Positions 34,537 through 45,252 are shown, counted from the stretch's first letter. The stretch: DNA of 64,000 nucleotides from Salinigranum marinum (GCF_024228675.1 NZ_CP100462.1:310001-374000), one strand, 5' to 3'. Numbers and translations: made by a program. The notes: generated from the letters alone by a model not told the origin.

Positions 34537-37500
34537 GCGCGAGTACCCACCGGAGTGCGGTCCGCGAGGCCCGCGAACTCCGGGCGCGTCTGGAGGCCCA
34601 ACGGCTCGATGCGACCGCCGCGTTCGAGCGGACCGAGGGGGCCGTCGCGTCGATTCGACGCGGGACTGGAAGTACCGACGGAACCGGAGCGACCACCGGC
34701 CTGGTCGACGCGTTCGAACCGCTCGAACGAGGAGCGTTCGAAGCCGCGGTCGAGTCGCTGTCGACACTCAGCGACGCGTACCGACCGAGTGCGATGGAGT
34801 CGGCGCGTGGGAAGGCACTCACTGCGTACGAGAAGCGCCCGATGCGCCGACGGCACGGGAGGAGACGGGGGAGAGTGCCATCGGAGCGCCGACAAGACGA
34901 CAGGCAGTTCAGACAGGCGTTCGGCCGTATGGTCGATTTGTTCGGCGAGCGGCTTTCGGCTCAGGCTGAGACACGTCTCGAACTGCTCGTTCGACTCTAC
35001 CGCACCACGACGGACGACCCCCGCTTCGAACAGACGCTCAAAGAGATCGATGAGGCCTACACGGCGGTGTTCACGGACGCCCTCGACGAACCGCTTGCGC
35101 GGGTTCGCGACCTGTTTGGTGACGAGGCTACAGGCGCCGAACCCGCCATCGAACGCTTCGAAACCGCATACCACGCCGACGATTCGGTCGACGCAGCCGA
35201 AGCGCTTGCTGACCTCACGGCTACCTTCGAGTCGGTCGTCCGGTCCGTCCTCGATGCTTGGCGGGCCGAGTTCGTCACGGCTATCGACGAGACCGATACC
35301 GTCGCTGTCGAGGCAGGATTCGACCGCCTCAGAGACCGACTTCGAGGGGCGAACAGCCGCCTCGAAGACGCCGAGAGACGACTCACGGAGGCGCTCGAAC
35401 GATACGTCGAGCTGCTCCCGACTGACCCTGACGCGGTCCTGTCGGAACTCTCCGAAGCCGACCCGGTCGTCCTGTTCCCAGTTCAACTCGAGACCCGCTT
35501 TGAACGCGACGCCAGCGGTGACGTCTCGGCGTTACAGATTCGAGTGTACCCCGACGATATCCACGTCGAGAGCCACGAGCGGACGCTCACCGACGCCGAG
35601 CGCGTCCTCGGCGTCCGGTTCTGGGCACACTGCTGGTGGGCGTGCCACGAGACAGACGGTGAGAGCGTCGCACAGTTCGTCCCGGAATCGGGGGTTGTCG
35701 CGGATGCGTTCGCCGAATTCGACCTCGGGGTGCTCCCGAATGCCGCTGCCTCCCGGTACGACGCGGTGAAAGAGCGCGCCTGGAGCAACCTGGTCGACCG
35801 GCTCGGCACCGAACGAGCCGGATGGGTGAAGACAGCGACGGCACCGCCTGCCGGCGTCACATCGGTCCTGCTCGACGGGCCGGTCCCACCGGCCGAGGTT
35901 CCGGCTGTCGACTTCGAGATGCTCGGTGAGGACGTCGTCTCGAGTCCCGGCTCCTGGACGCAGGTCCCGCGAGCGCGACTCCTCCCGGACCGCTGGGTTG
36001 TCTCTGTGACGACAGAAACCGAACGCCGGACCGTAGTTGGGGCGACGATTCCAGAACCCCTCCCGCTAGGTCCCGACCCCGACCCCGTCGGGGCGGCTGT
36101 CGGCGACACGGAGACCGACCCGGCGACAGACACCGGCGGCCTCCACGACGACGACGGCGCCAAGTGGCTCGTCGACTTCGAACGGGCCAGGGCAGTCGGG
36201 ATGGGTGTCGAACTCCCGATAATCGCCGCCGACGTTCCGTCTGAGGGGCTCGACGTTGTGGTCGTCGGCGTGAAGACGTCGATAGACGACGCGGAGAGTG
36301 CCGAGGCGCTCCGTGACCTCTTCGAGGACCACCACTACACGGACGGGTTGTCGATGCTCGCGTCGGGCACACCGACGAACGCGACAGCGGACGGGTCGCC
36401 GCCGTTCGCTACGAGCGACGACGCGACGGCGGCGCTCCCGGTCGAGTGTGGCCGGTCGCTCCTCGAGACGGAGTCGACCACGACAGCCCTCGATGGGGCA
36501 GTCGTTCCGGACGGAGCGCGACTCGCTCGCTTGCTCGCTATCGATGCCGACAGACTGAGTGGCGACACTGAAGCACACGTCTTCGCCCACGTCGACGGCG
36601 CCGGCGGGACGGCAGACGCCGATGCGCTCCACATGAACACCGCGCTGTGGTCCGCCACGTGGGGGACGTACGTGCCGAACATGCTGTTCCCGCGCGGGTG
36701 GGTTGGAAACGACTTCGGCGACTACGACACCGCCCTCGACTGGCTGGGCGGCTTCCGCGAGCACTTCCTCGAATACGTTCGCGCCGACGGGCCGTTTCCG
36801 ACGCTCCGTGTTGGGCGGCAGCCGTACGGCGTTCTCCCGACGACGGCGCTTGGCGCGTGGAGTGACGCACCGATGACGCCGACACCGGAGCCGTTCCCCG
36901 GCCCAGAAGGTGGGTACGACTCGCGGCAGACGAGATATCCGGTTGTGACAGACACGCTCCGGGACATCCTCTTCGAGGACGGGCAGTTCGACGCCGGACT
37001 CCTCCCGTTCTGGGAGGCCTCCGTCGGTGGCGTCCCCCACGTCGAGGACGGGACGACCGGGTCGCTACTGGAGCTGTTGAGTATGAGCGCGACCGCGTAC
37101 GGCTATCGCGGCCACAACCTGTTCAGCGTGCGGGGGCTCTGGCACTCGCTGACTGGGACGCCGACGCCACCACCTGACCAGTTCGCGACCGCCATTGGAA
37201 ATCTCCTGTCGAGCCTCGAGAGCGGCGTCGCGGTCGAACTGATGACGGCGTTCGGCGTCGACGTGACGAAGGTCCCACGCATCGTCTCACTGCTCTACGG
37301 CCCGCCGAACCCCCGACATTACGGGGCGACGACAGGGCCGCTCGAACCGCTCGTCGGCCCCGAGATGGATGCGTGGTTCAGTCGCTTGCAAAACGGGGCA
37401 GTCTCGATCCTCTCGGGACTCCCGAGTGACGAGTCACCGCTTGAGGGACTCGACTTCGAGCTGAAACACTCGTTTTCCGAAGATCTCACGCGTCTCTACG

Positions 37501-40500
37501 GTTCTCTCTTCTACCAGTCCAGTCCCTCGTTGCTCGGGAAGCTCCTCACGTACGCGACGCTTCAGGAGTACGCCCTCGCCAGGGTCCGCCTGGAGAGCCG
37601 GTTCCGTCGAGAGACGACGGATGAACTCGGTCGCGATACGATGGCCCCGCTCTGGCGACTCCTCCCTGAGCCCGATGTGTACACCGACACCGAGGAGAGC
37701 CTTCTGGACAGACTCGACGACGAAGTCCCGCCGTTACTGGCACGGCATCCGGAACTCAGAGTCGACGACGAGGAGGCCAAAGAGAGAGACGTGGACTACC
37801 ACGAGGCCCTCGAGGTTGCGAAGGCGGTGACCGACCCGGCGCTGGAGGTCGACGCCACGTTCCGCGAGTTCATGACCGCGCTCGCTTACTTCGAAGGCAG
37901 GGGCGCCGACCAGTCGACGCTCACTCACCTCTTCACCGGCACACTCGACCTCGCCACTCACCGTGTCGATGCGTGGGCGACATCGCTCGCGACACGTCGT
38001 CTCGACGAGATCAGAACGGCACAGGAACAGACGGGCGAAAATCCGGGCGTCCACATCGGTGGGTACGGAACGGTCACGGGACTCAGACCCGACGAGAAGG
38101 ACTCGCTCGGCTACCTCCACGCGCCCTCGCTCTCGCAGGCGACGACCGGGGCCGTTCTCCGGAGCGGTTCCCTCTCCACCGACGGTGAGCGGCGCTCGAT
38201 GCTCGACCTCGATCTCTCGGCCGAACGGGTTCGAAAGGCGACGACACTGTTCGACGGACTGCGGACCGGCCAGTCGCTCGGTGCCCTGCTCGGCTATCGG
38301 TTCGAGCGCGCACTCCACGAGCGTGGTCTCGACGTCTACGTCCCCGAGTTCCGCCGGCTTGAACCAGGGGTCGCCGGCAAACTCGATCGGTCGGGCGACG
38401 AACCAGACACCGAGCGGACTGCCGACACGGTCGACGGGGTGGCACTCGTTCGGCGTGCGGAAGGGTCCGGACAGTGGGCAGACATCTCCGCCAGCGACCG
38501 CATTCCGTGGGGGGAGGCCGTCGATTCTACGGTCTCTGAATCGACCCCCTTACCGCCGCGCCCAGGGCCGACAACCGACGAGGGAGACGCCGACCCCGAC
38601 TACCTCGGTCTCAGCCAGGCGCTCGACGAACTCGTCGACATCGTCGACAGCGTTCGAGATGTCCTCGTCGCGGAGAGTGTCCACGGTCTCGTCACGGGCC
38701 GCCCGATGCAGGGAGGGGCCTCCCTCGACGCGCTCGCACGCGGCGAGGCTCCGCCCCAAGTGACGTTCACCCAGACACCGCGAAGCGGTGTTGGCATCAC
38801 CCACCGCCTGCTGGTCCTGTTCGACGACCCGTCCACCCTCAGTGACGGCGATAATCCGACGACTCCATGGCCGGAGACGGCCCGGGCGGCCGCCGAACCG
38901 ACGTTGAACGCCTGGTTCGCCACGCTCCTGCCGGACCCTGACACGACCGTCTGTCTGTGTGAGGTGGACCGAAACGATGGGACGCCGCCGACACCGCTCG
39001 TGATCACGCTCGGGGAACTAGCCGTGGCTCCGATGGACCTCCTCGTCACGGACGAGGCCGTGACCACGACGCAGCGCTCGGCGCTCGAAGAACGGATTCG
39101 CCACCGTGTGAGTCGCGCCCGGGGGTTGAGTGGCGACCACGAACTCCGCCTCCGATTCGACCGCCCGACGGCGTGGATTGAGACCTACTCCGCAGCGTCG
39201 TTCGAGCGGGCGGACCCCGCCCAGACAGTGCCAGACCTCACAGCCGCGACCGACCTCGGATCAGTGCTGGAACTCGTCCGCGTCGGGCACGAACTGGTCG
39301 CTGGCGGGCGGGCAGCCGATGCGACCGACCTGACGCTTCCGACCGCCGAGACGGAACACGGCGGCGTGGACGCGGCGGCGTTGCGCGCCCGGGCCGACAC
39401 CGCGACTGCCCAGCTGTCCACGGTGACAACCGACCTCGACGAACCGTTGGAGTTCCTCCGGCCTCGCCGCCCGGACGAGGAGCCGGGAGACGGAAGGGCC
39501 ACGCCCGAAGCGGAGCAGACGCCCGTCCCGACGGAGCCGAGTACGGTAGAGCGACTCGACGTGGTTGCCGACGCCCTGGGCGCGGTATCTACGCGGCTCG
39601 GAACGCTGGCAGATTCGAACGCACCCACCGCGGCGACGGTGTATGGCTCCGTCTCAGAGGTGGCGACAGCACTCGCGGGCGTCGACGAGGGGCACCTCTA
39701 CGACGCCATCGACGAACTCGCCGGCGCGCTCGCGGGCCCCCTCGCGGTGTTCGCCACCGTCGGCGACCGGGTCGAACTCGAAGCGGTCGCCGGCCAGACG
39801 GTCTCAGGCGCGACCGTCGCCACAGAGGGGACGACACTCCGTATCCGACTGGGGGGGACCGACACGGAACTCCTGCGGACGGAGACGGCAACGGTAGCGG
39901 TCGATGGTACGTTCCAAGCCACGTTCGACCTGTCTGCCGTTCCGGTGGGGACGGCAGTCGACGTCTCCATCGAGACGGCGACCGAGACGCTCACGGCGGC
40001 CGACGGCGTCGTCGTCGACGCCATCACCGGGACGCTGTCGACACCGGCGCTCAGCCCGCCAAAAACGGAGCCTCTGGAGGCGTACCGTCGCCCGATGGCG
40101 ACGCTGGTCGCGGTGGAGTCCGAACTTGCCACACTCGCGTCAGCGCTCGAAGCTGTCGACACCACGGCCTTGCGGTCGACGCTTGACGCACAGCCGTGGG
40201 CTGACCTCGCCACGAGGCCCGGCTGGCAGAACGACTGGTCGACCGACACGCCAGTCAGAGTCGAGACAACGCTCGAACTCGTCGACGCACGGCTGCCCGG
40301 GTTCGGCACACCGGAGACGACGAGCGACCCCTGGAACTCCCTCGTGGCGCTGGTCGACGTGCTGCCGGCCGAGGTGAACCTCGTCGAACTGTCGGCAAAC
40401 GAGCGAGCCGAAATGGCGGCTCACCTCTCCGATGCGGTGGACGGGGACGACCGAGCGACGTGGACGGCTGCCGTCTCGACGCTCGATGCGGCGCTCGAAG

Positions 40501-41501
40501 CCGACGCCGCGTCGCTCGCGACGGGCATCGACGAGGGACCCGCGTCGATTGTGGCTGCCGGGTTCGCCCTCGTCGAAGCGGTCCGTGGCGCACTTGTCGA
40601 CGCAGCGGCGTTCCTCGAGGACGGCCTGCCGGTCTCGGCGAACGGGGCCGCGACGGGTGGTGAACGGAAGGCACTCGTCAGGCAAGCCGTCTCGGTTGCC
40701 CAGACGCTGACGAGTCGGAGTGAGGCCGCAACGGATGCCGCCAGCGACGTGACCCCCGACACACAGCTCGCACGTCTCACCACGATATTCGGTGAGTCGT
40801 TCCCAGTACTTCCACCGTTCGAGACCGCGAACACGGCTGAACTCGACTTGGCGCTGACCGAGAGCCACCACCAGGTCCTTCGGGGTGACGACCCACTGGC
40901 GGCTGAGACGTGGGTCGACCGAGTTGGTCGCGTCCGCGATGCGCCCGCGACACTCGGGACTCTCCTGACATACGGGGACGCCGTCGGGACGACCGGCGGT
41001 GTCGGTGCGTCCCGATATCGGCTCGGCCAGCTGCCGTACGAGCCGACCGCGACGTGGATTGGCCTCGAATCAGCGACCGAGCGCCACCTCGGTGGGCGAC
41101 TCTCTCTCGTCGTCCATCCGGCGCTCGGGACCGACGGAGACCCGTACGCCGGGCTGTTCGTCGACGAGTGGGTCGAAGTGATTCCGGAACCCCAGGAGAC
41201 GACCGGCGTCGCGTTCAACTACGACAGCCCCGGGAACCGGCCGCCGCAGTCCGTTCTGGTGGCGGTTCCGCCCAACGACGCCGGCTGGTCGATTGGAACA
41301 TTGGAGGAGACGGTCGTCGAGACGATGTCGCTCGCCCACTCTCGGATGGTCGATTCGGACGCTCTCGGTGAGTTGGGACACTTCCTCCCCGCGTTGACGT
41401 ACGCACAACCCGACGACGCACCCGGGAGTCCGGAACGGGTCGCAGTCTCGTTCGACGACTTGATCGTTCCGGAGGCTGGCGCCGACGAGGGAGGTGAGTG
41501 A
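34533..41501 (+). CDS. 2322-aa giant protein of unknown function
   Basis: GTG start (SASTHRSAVREARELRARLE). Residues 1-300 are helical and charged. The conserved core begins DPVVLFPVQLETRFE (about 310). It continues with WSATWGTYVPNMLFPRGWVG (about 706), LRVGRQPYGVLPTTALGAWS (about 758), GYLHAPSLSQATTGAVLRSG (about 1194) and RTGQSLGALLGYRFERALHE (about 1243). A beta-rich Ig-like stretch lies near 1755-1820 (TVSGATVATEGTTLRIRLGG). The end contains LSLVVHPALGTDGDPYAGLF and VDEWVEVIPEPQETTGVAFN. No signal peptide, transmembrane helix or known catalytic motif was seen. At about 7 kb it is the largest gene of the window. Confidence 0.6.
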   Translation: MSASTHRSAVREARELRARLEAQRLDATAAFERTEGAVASIRRGTGSTDGTGATTGLVDAFEPLERGAFEAAVESLSTLSDAYRPSAMESARGKALTAYEKRPMRRRHGRRRGRVPSERRQDDRQFRQAFGRMVDLFGERLSAQAETRLELLVRLYRTTTDDPRFEQTLKEIDEAYTAVFTDALDEPLARVRDLFGDEATGAEPAIERFETAYHADDSVDAAEALADLTATFESVVRSVLDAWRAEFVTAIDETDTVAVEAGFDRLRDRLRGANSRLEDAERRLTEALERYVELLPTDPDAVLSELSEADPVVLFPVQLETRFERDASGDVSALQIRVYPDDIHVESHERTLTDAERVLGVRFWAHCWWACHETDGESVAQFVPESGVVADAFAEFDLGVLPNAAASRYDAVKERAWSNLVDRLGTERAGWVKTATAPPAGVTSVLLDGPVPPAEVPAVDFEMLGEDVVSSPGSWTQVPRARLLPDRWVVSVTTETERRTVVGATIPEPLPLGPDPDPVGAAVGDTETDPATDTGGLHDDDGAKWLVDFERARAVGMGVELPIIAADVPSEGLDVVVVGVKTSIDDAESAEALRDLFEDHHYTDGLSMLASGTPTNATADGSPPFATSDDATAALPVECGRSLLETESTTTALDGAVVPDGARLARLLAIDADRLSGDTEAHVFAHVDGAGGTADADALHMNTALWSATWGTYVPNMLFPRGWVGNDFGDYDTALDWLGGFREHFLEYVRADGPFPTLRVGRQPYGVLPTTALGAWSDAPMTPTPEPFPGPEGGYDSRQTRYPVVTDTLRDILFEDGQFDAGLLPFWEASVGGVPHVEDGTTGSLLELLSMSATAYGYRGHNLFSVRGLWHSLTGTPTPPPDQFATAIGNLLSSLESGVAVELMTAFGVDVTKVPRIVSLLYGPPNPRHYGATTGPLEPLVGPEMDAWFSRLQNGAVSILSGLPSDESPLEGLDFELKHSFSEDLTRLYGSLFYQSSPSLLGKLLTYATLQEYALARVRLESRFRRETTDELGRDTMAPLWRLLPEPDVYTDTEESLLDRLDDEVPPLLARHPELRVDDEEAKERDVDYHEALEVAKAVTDPALEVDATFREFMTALAYFEGRGADQSTLTHLFTGTLDLATHRVDAWATSLATRRLDEIRTAQEQTGENPGVHIGGYGTVTGLRPDEKDSLGYLHAPSLSQATTGAVLRSGSLSTDGERRSMLDLDLSAERVRKATTLFDGLRTGQSLGALLGYRFERALHERGLDVYVPEFRRLEPGVAGKLDRSGDEPDTERTADTVDGVALVRRAEGSGQWADISASDRIPWGEAVDSTVSESTPLPPRPGPTTDEGDADPDYLGLSQALDELVDIVDSVRDVLVAESVHGLVTGRPMQGGASLDALARGEAPPQVTFTQTPRSGVGITHRLLVLFDDPSTLSDGDNPTTPWPETARAAAEPTLNAWFATLLPDPDTTVCLCEVDRNDGTPPTPLVITLGELAVAPMDLLVTDEAVTTTQRSALEERIRHRVSRARGLSGDHELRLRFDRPTAWIETYSAASFERADPAQTVPDLTAATDLGSVLELVRVGHELVAGGRAADATDLTLPTAETEHGGVDAAALRARADTATAQLSTVTTDLDEPLEFLRPRRPDEEPGDGRATPEAEQTPVPTEPSTVERLDVVADALGAVSTRLGTLADSNAPTAATVYGSVSEVATALAGVDEGHLYDAIDELAGALAGPLAVFATVGDRVELEAVAGQTVSGATVATEGTTLRIRLGGTDTELLRTETATVAVDGTFQATFDLSAVPVGTAVDVSIETATETLTAADGVVVDAITGTLSTPALSPPKTEPLEAYRRPMATLVAVESELATLASALEAVDTTALRSTLDAQPWADLATRPGWQNDWSTDTPVRVETTLELVDARLPGFGTPETTSDPWNSLVALVDVLPAEVNLVELSANERAEMAAHLSDAVDGDDRATWTAAVSTLDAALEADAASLATGIDEGPASIVAAGFALVEAVRGALVDAAAFLEDGLPVSANGAATGGERKALVRQAVSVAQTLTSRSEAATDAASDVTPDTQLARLTTIFGESFPVLPPFETANTAELDLALTESHHQVLRGDDPLAAETWVDRVGRVRDAPATLGTLLTYGDAVGTTGGVGASRYRLGQLPYEPTATWIGLESATERHLGGRLSLVVHPALGTDGDPYAGLFVDEWVEVIPEPQETTGVAFNYDSPGNRPPQSVLVAVPPNDAGWSIGTLEETVVETMSLAHSRMVDSDALGELGHFLPALTYAQPDDAPGSPERVAVSFDDLIVPEAGADEGGE

Positions 41502-44217
41502 GATGCGCTCGCCCACCTCGTGGACCAGACTCGAACCACGGACCAGGGACCGTGAACTCAGCGAGGCGCTTCGTGCCCCCGTCCGTGACCCGCTGTGGCT
41601 GCTCGGCCGACAGTGGCAACTCGGCGAGTTCGCCGGCGAGGACGCCGGAACCCCGGTCCGGACAACGATGTCGATTCGACACCACCACCTCACGCGGTAT
41701 CGACTCGGCGACGGAGCCGTAGAGCGGTATCAGACGGGAGGCCCGACACCATCCCCGCCCCTAGAGGCACTCGTCGAACGGCAGCAGGTCCGGCCGCCGG
41801 CAGCAGAGTCGCTCGATGAGGGGCGAGACATCAAGCTCGCTGCCGAGGCTGGCCAGCGGTTCATCGCCCTCCTCGCCGACGAAGGCATCGGGGCTGAGCC
41901 GACCGACTTCGCGGAGAGCGACCTGGGTGAGTATACCGACGTCGGCGTGACCGATCTCCTGCTGGACCCCGACCCGTCGACGCTCCGGGGCGACCCTGCG
42001 AGCGAGCGGTATCTCGCCGTGGTCGCCGGTCGGGTACTCGACGGCGACGCGCTGTATCGTGTCGTCCAGAAGGCGCTGCCAGCGGCGAGTGGGAGTGCCG
42101 ACCCCACCGTTCCACTACCGGAGCCGACGCCAGGGCCAGTCGACGACCAGGCGTACCGACGAGCGTTCGAGCGCTTCCGTGACTGGTATGCGGACTGCTA
42201 CAGCGAGCCCGAACCGTCGGCCGATGGCTGGGATGACGACCGCTTGGAACACCGGTTCGAGGTCGGAGTCGGTGACGCCACCGACGGCTTCGTGTTCGGC
42301 GCCGAGGAGTACCGTGGCGGTCGTCTCGACTGGTACGCCTTCGACCACGAGCCGACAGCGTCGCTGGCGGTTCCGCCGGAACTCCTGCTCGAGTCGGACG
42401 TCCTGCGTGACCTCCTCGAACGCTCCGGGTCACTGGCAGACCTCCTCGACAGCCCCCTCCCAACGGACGGGGGGTCTGACTCGATTGCGGCCGACGGAGA
42501 CGGTGTCGAGACGAGTCTGGAAGATGCGACGACGGACGGCGGGACAACCGAAACGACGACCACAACGGAGGTGACAGTCGACACGACGCCGACGCGGCTC
42601 CGGTACAAGGGGATGCCCGCTCCCCGTTGGTGGGAACTCGAAGACGGCGCGGTCAACTTAGACCTCATCGACGCCGCCCCGGAGGACCTCTCACGGCTCC
42701 TCTTGCTCGAATATGGGGTCCTCTACGGCAACGACTGGTTCCAACTCCCGATCAACACCCCTGTCGGAACGTTCACCACAGTCGAGGAGATGCGCGTGAC
42801 GGACTCGTTCGGCACCGAAACGGTCGTGGGGCACACCTCGGAGGCGACCACCGCAGAGACCGAGACAGACGCCGACACCGACGAGTCAGCCCCCTGGCGA
42901 CTCTTCGAGTTCGAGACGTCGACCGGCCACGGGCTCCTCTTGCCGCCGGTCGTCGCGGGACTGCTCGAGAGCGACCCGGTCGAGGAGGTCCAGTTCGTCC
43001 GCGACGAACTCGTCAACGTCGCCTGGGCTCTCGAAGAACACGTCGAAGGCCCGCTCGGGCGACCGATTGATAGACACGAACTCGACCAGGAACGGGATGC
43101 TGAGCGTGGCGACGACCAGTTTGGACTCCCTGTCGCGTCGGTCGCAGACGTCGAGTACACGCTCGCAACGGACGTTCCGGACTACTGGCTTCCCCTGCTC
43201 CCCGTTCAGGGCCCGGATTCGCAGGTCGAACTCCGACTCGCGGAGTTGCTCGATGGCTCCGGCCGGACGAGTGAGTCGTGGGGACGACTGTTGGATGCCG
43301 ACCTTTCGGTGCCTGAAGAGGAAATCCCACGCTCGGGGACGGCCGTCAGGCGGAGCTACCAGCTGGCACGATGGGTCGACGGCTCGACCCACCTCTGGAG
43401 CGGTCGTCGGACGGACCCCGGACGCGGAGAGGGGACGAGCGGGCTGAGGTTCGACATCACAGCGGATCGTGAGGGTCACTCGAACGGTGTCAGTCGAGCG
43501 GCGAGCGCAAGCGACGATGCTCCGGTCGCGGTCGTCTCGCTGCAGTCCCGCCCGCCAATGACTGTCCCGGACCGGCTGAACGAGGAGTACCTGGTCCTCC
43601 AGAACGTGAGCGGGCGCCCCCTAAACGTGACCGACTGGACACTCACGGACACAGCGAACCACAGCTACACGTTCGGACAGCGCACGCTGGCTCCGGCCGA
43701 TATCGTCGTTGTTCGCTCCGGGTTGGGTCCGACCGACGACAGCGTCGTCCATCTGGACTCGCCGGGACCCATCTGGAACGACACTGCCGACGAGGTCCGG
43801 CTCTACGACGAGCGCGGCATGCTCGTACTCTCACAGTCGTACCCCGACCTCTCCGGTGTCGTCCCCGACAGTCCGGTCGCGGTCGAGCCAACACACGTCG
43901 ATGCCAGCGGTGACGACCACGACTCGCTCGCGGACGAGTACATCAGCATCCAGAACACCACCGACCCGGACGGCGGCGAGACGGTCGATCTGTCCGGATG
44001 GGTTGTCCGCGACATCGCGGACCACCGGTACGTCTTCCCCGACGATTCCCACTCGGAACTCGCGCCCGGGAGCCGGATTCGACTCAGAACCGGCTCTGGA
44101 GTCGATACGGACGAGGACCGGTACTGGGGCCAGTCCCGTGCCGTCTGGAACAACCGAGACGACGCCATCCTGCTGTTCGACCCGGACGGACGGTTGATGG
44201 CCGGCGCGGTGTACTGA
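41494..44217 (+). CDS. 907-aa protein with two C-terminal lamin-tail domains, last gene of the giant operon
   Basis: GTG at 41494 overlaps the previous stop by 8 bp; an ATG at 41503 is the alternative start. The N-terminal signature DPLWLLGRQWQLGEFAGEDA lies at about residues 33-52. A Thr/Asp-rich linker near 330-365 precedes MPAPRWWELEDGAVNLDLID and LLLLEYGVLYGNDWFQLPIN. Two lamin-tail-type (LTD) beta-sandwich repeats close the protein: LNEEYLVLQNVSGRPLNVTD to WNDTADEVRLYDERG, and LADEYISIQNTTDPDGGE to WNNRDDAILLFDPDG. LTDs often mediate attachment in secreted or surface proteins, yet no signal peptide is present here. Confidence 0.65.
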   Translation: MSEMRSPTSWTRLEPRTRDRELSEALRAPVRDPLWLLGRQWQLGEFAGEDAGTPVRTTMSIRHHHLTRYRLGDGAVERYQTGGPTPSPPLEALVERQQVRPPAAESLDEGRDIKLAAEAGQRFIALLADEGIGAEPTDFAESDLGEYTDVGVTDLLLDPDPSTLRGDPASERYLAVVAGRVLDGDALYRVVQKALPAASGSADPTVPLPEPTPGPVDDQAYRRAFERFRDWYADCYSEPEPSADGWDDDRLEHRFEVGVGDATDGFVFGAEEYRGGRLDWYAFDHEPTASLAVPPELLLESDVLRDLLERSGSLADLLDSPLPTDGGSDSIAADGDGVETSLEDATTDGGTTETTTTTEVTVDTTPTRLRYKGMPAPRWWELEDGAVNLDLIDAAPEDLSRLLLLEYGVLYGNDWFQLPINTPVGTFTTVEEMRVTDSFGTETVVGHTSEATTAETETDADTDESAPWRLFEFETSTGHGLLLPPVVAGLLESDPVEEVQFVRDELVNVAWALEEHVEGPLGRPIDRHELDQERDAERGDDQFGLPVASVADVEYTLATDVPDYWLPLLPVQGPDSQVELRLAELLDGSGRTSESWGRLLDADLSVPEEEIPRSGTAVRRSYQLARWVDGSTHLWSGRRTDPGRGEGTSGLRFDITADREGHSNGVSRAASASDDAPVAVVSLQSRPPMTVPDRLNEEYLVLQNVSGRPLNVTDWTLTDTANHSYTFGQRTLAPADIVVVRSGLGPTDDSVVHLDSPGPIWNDTADEVRLYDERGMLVLSQSYPDLSGVVPDSPVAVEPTHVDASGDDHDSLADEYISIQNTTDPDGGETVDLSGWVVRDIADHRYVFPDDSHSELAPGSRIRLRTGSGVDTDEDRYWGQSRAVWNNRDDAILLFDPDGRLMAGAVY

Positions 44218-44308
44218 GCCCGGACGACTTCGGCTATGCAGCACCGAACGAGCCAACGAGAGACTCGCTGTGCTACGGGTCGCTACAGGTCTACTCAGTC
44301 GTCAGACA

Positions 44309-45150
44309 TCACCAATCACCACTCGTGCGGTCGCCCTGTTCGGCGGTCGATCGGTCGACGATGGTCAGGGTGCTGTCCCGGCGGGTTTCGAACGTCGGGT
44401 CACCGTTGTACCATCGTTTCACGACATCCTCACATCGAACCACGTCACCCTCTCGCAGTTCTGGATGGCGGTGTGAACGGACCAGCGTCCGGCCGTCGTC
44501 CGTCGGGTCGGGCGTCGGTCGCGTCTCGTCCCACTCGCTCTTTTTCCAGATTGCGAACTTCATCACGCCGGTATCGTCGCTCAGTAGACCGGCCTGCTTG
44601 ATCGCGGGATGGGTATTCTCGAACAATCGGAGGACGGTCCCCTGGGTCGAGAATCGCCCCCGCGTCGATTTCACAGCCGTGTACCGGACGTTGCCGACCG
44701 TCAGGACGTTCCGTGGGTCGGTCGCCTCGGCATCGGCCTGACGAAGCAGCGCCTGGGTCGGCTCGGCGCCGTTGTGGAGCCGCTTCGCGAGTTCGATTCC
44801 GAGCGTGAGTCGGGATTTGCGAATCTCGGCGACGTGGTCGAACTCGTCGCTCAGCAGTCGGTCAACCATCTGGGTGACCTGGTCGTGCTGGGCGGGGTCG
44901 AGTTCGACGAGCGGTCGGATTCGTTCGCGATACGCCGCAGCCGCGCGTTCGGCACGAGCGTCGGCGAGTTGGTCCGGCGACGGACGCAGTGACGCGTACT
45001 CGTCGTACCGGTTGGCCAGCCACTTCGCATGGCCCACGAGTTCGACTGCTCCTGGCTGGATGTCCGGGTCGGTCCGGGCAGTCAGGATGCCGTCGGTCAC
45101 CCGGCGAATCTCGGCTGTGACAGCGAGGGAGTACTCGATCGATTCGGTCC
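44309..45150 (-). pseudogene. OB-fold (RPA-like) nucleic-acid-binding protein, 5' end missing
   Basis: A minus-strand frame of about 280 residues from the junction near 45150 to the stop at 44309. Recognisable parts are YSLAVTAEIRRVTDGILTAR, a helical middle (RKSRLTLGIELAKRLHNGAE) and an OB-fold-like end: STRGRFSTQGTVLRLFENTH, IKQAGLLSDDTGVMKFAIWK and REGDVVRCEDVVKRWYNG. The frame extends to 45379, but that upstream part is the antisense of another gene remnant, and no proper start exists. It looks truncated exactly where the acyl-CoA synthetase remnant begins. A role in ssDNA binding is inferred. Confidence 0.55.
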
Positions 45151-45252
45151 CCCAAGACGGCGACCGGGAAGTTCGACAAGAAAGTGCTGAGAGAGGAGTA
45201 CGCCGACCACGACGTCGAGCCACGCGACGAGGCCGCCCCGGAAGAGGAGTAG
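45151..45252 (+). pseudogene. C-terminal remnant of an AMP-forming acyl-CoA synthetase
   Basis: The frame reads PKTATGKFDKKVLREEYADH followed by an acidic tail and a stop at 45250-45252. PKTxTGKxxKxxLR is the invariant C-terminal motif of acyl-adenylate-forming enzymes, containing the catalytic lysine. About 500 upstream residues are missing; the remnant abuts the 5'-less OB-fold gene at about 45150, marking a deletion or insertion junction. Confidence 0.7.
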
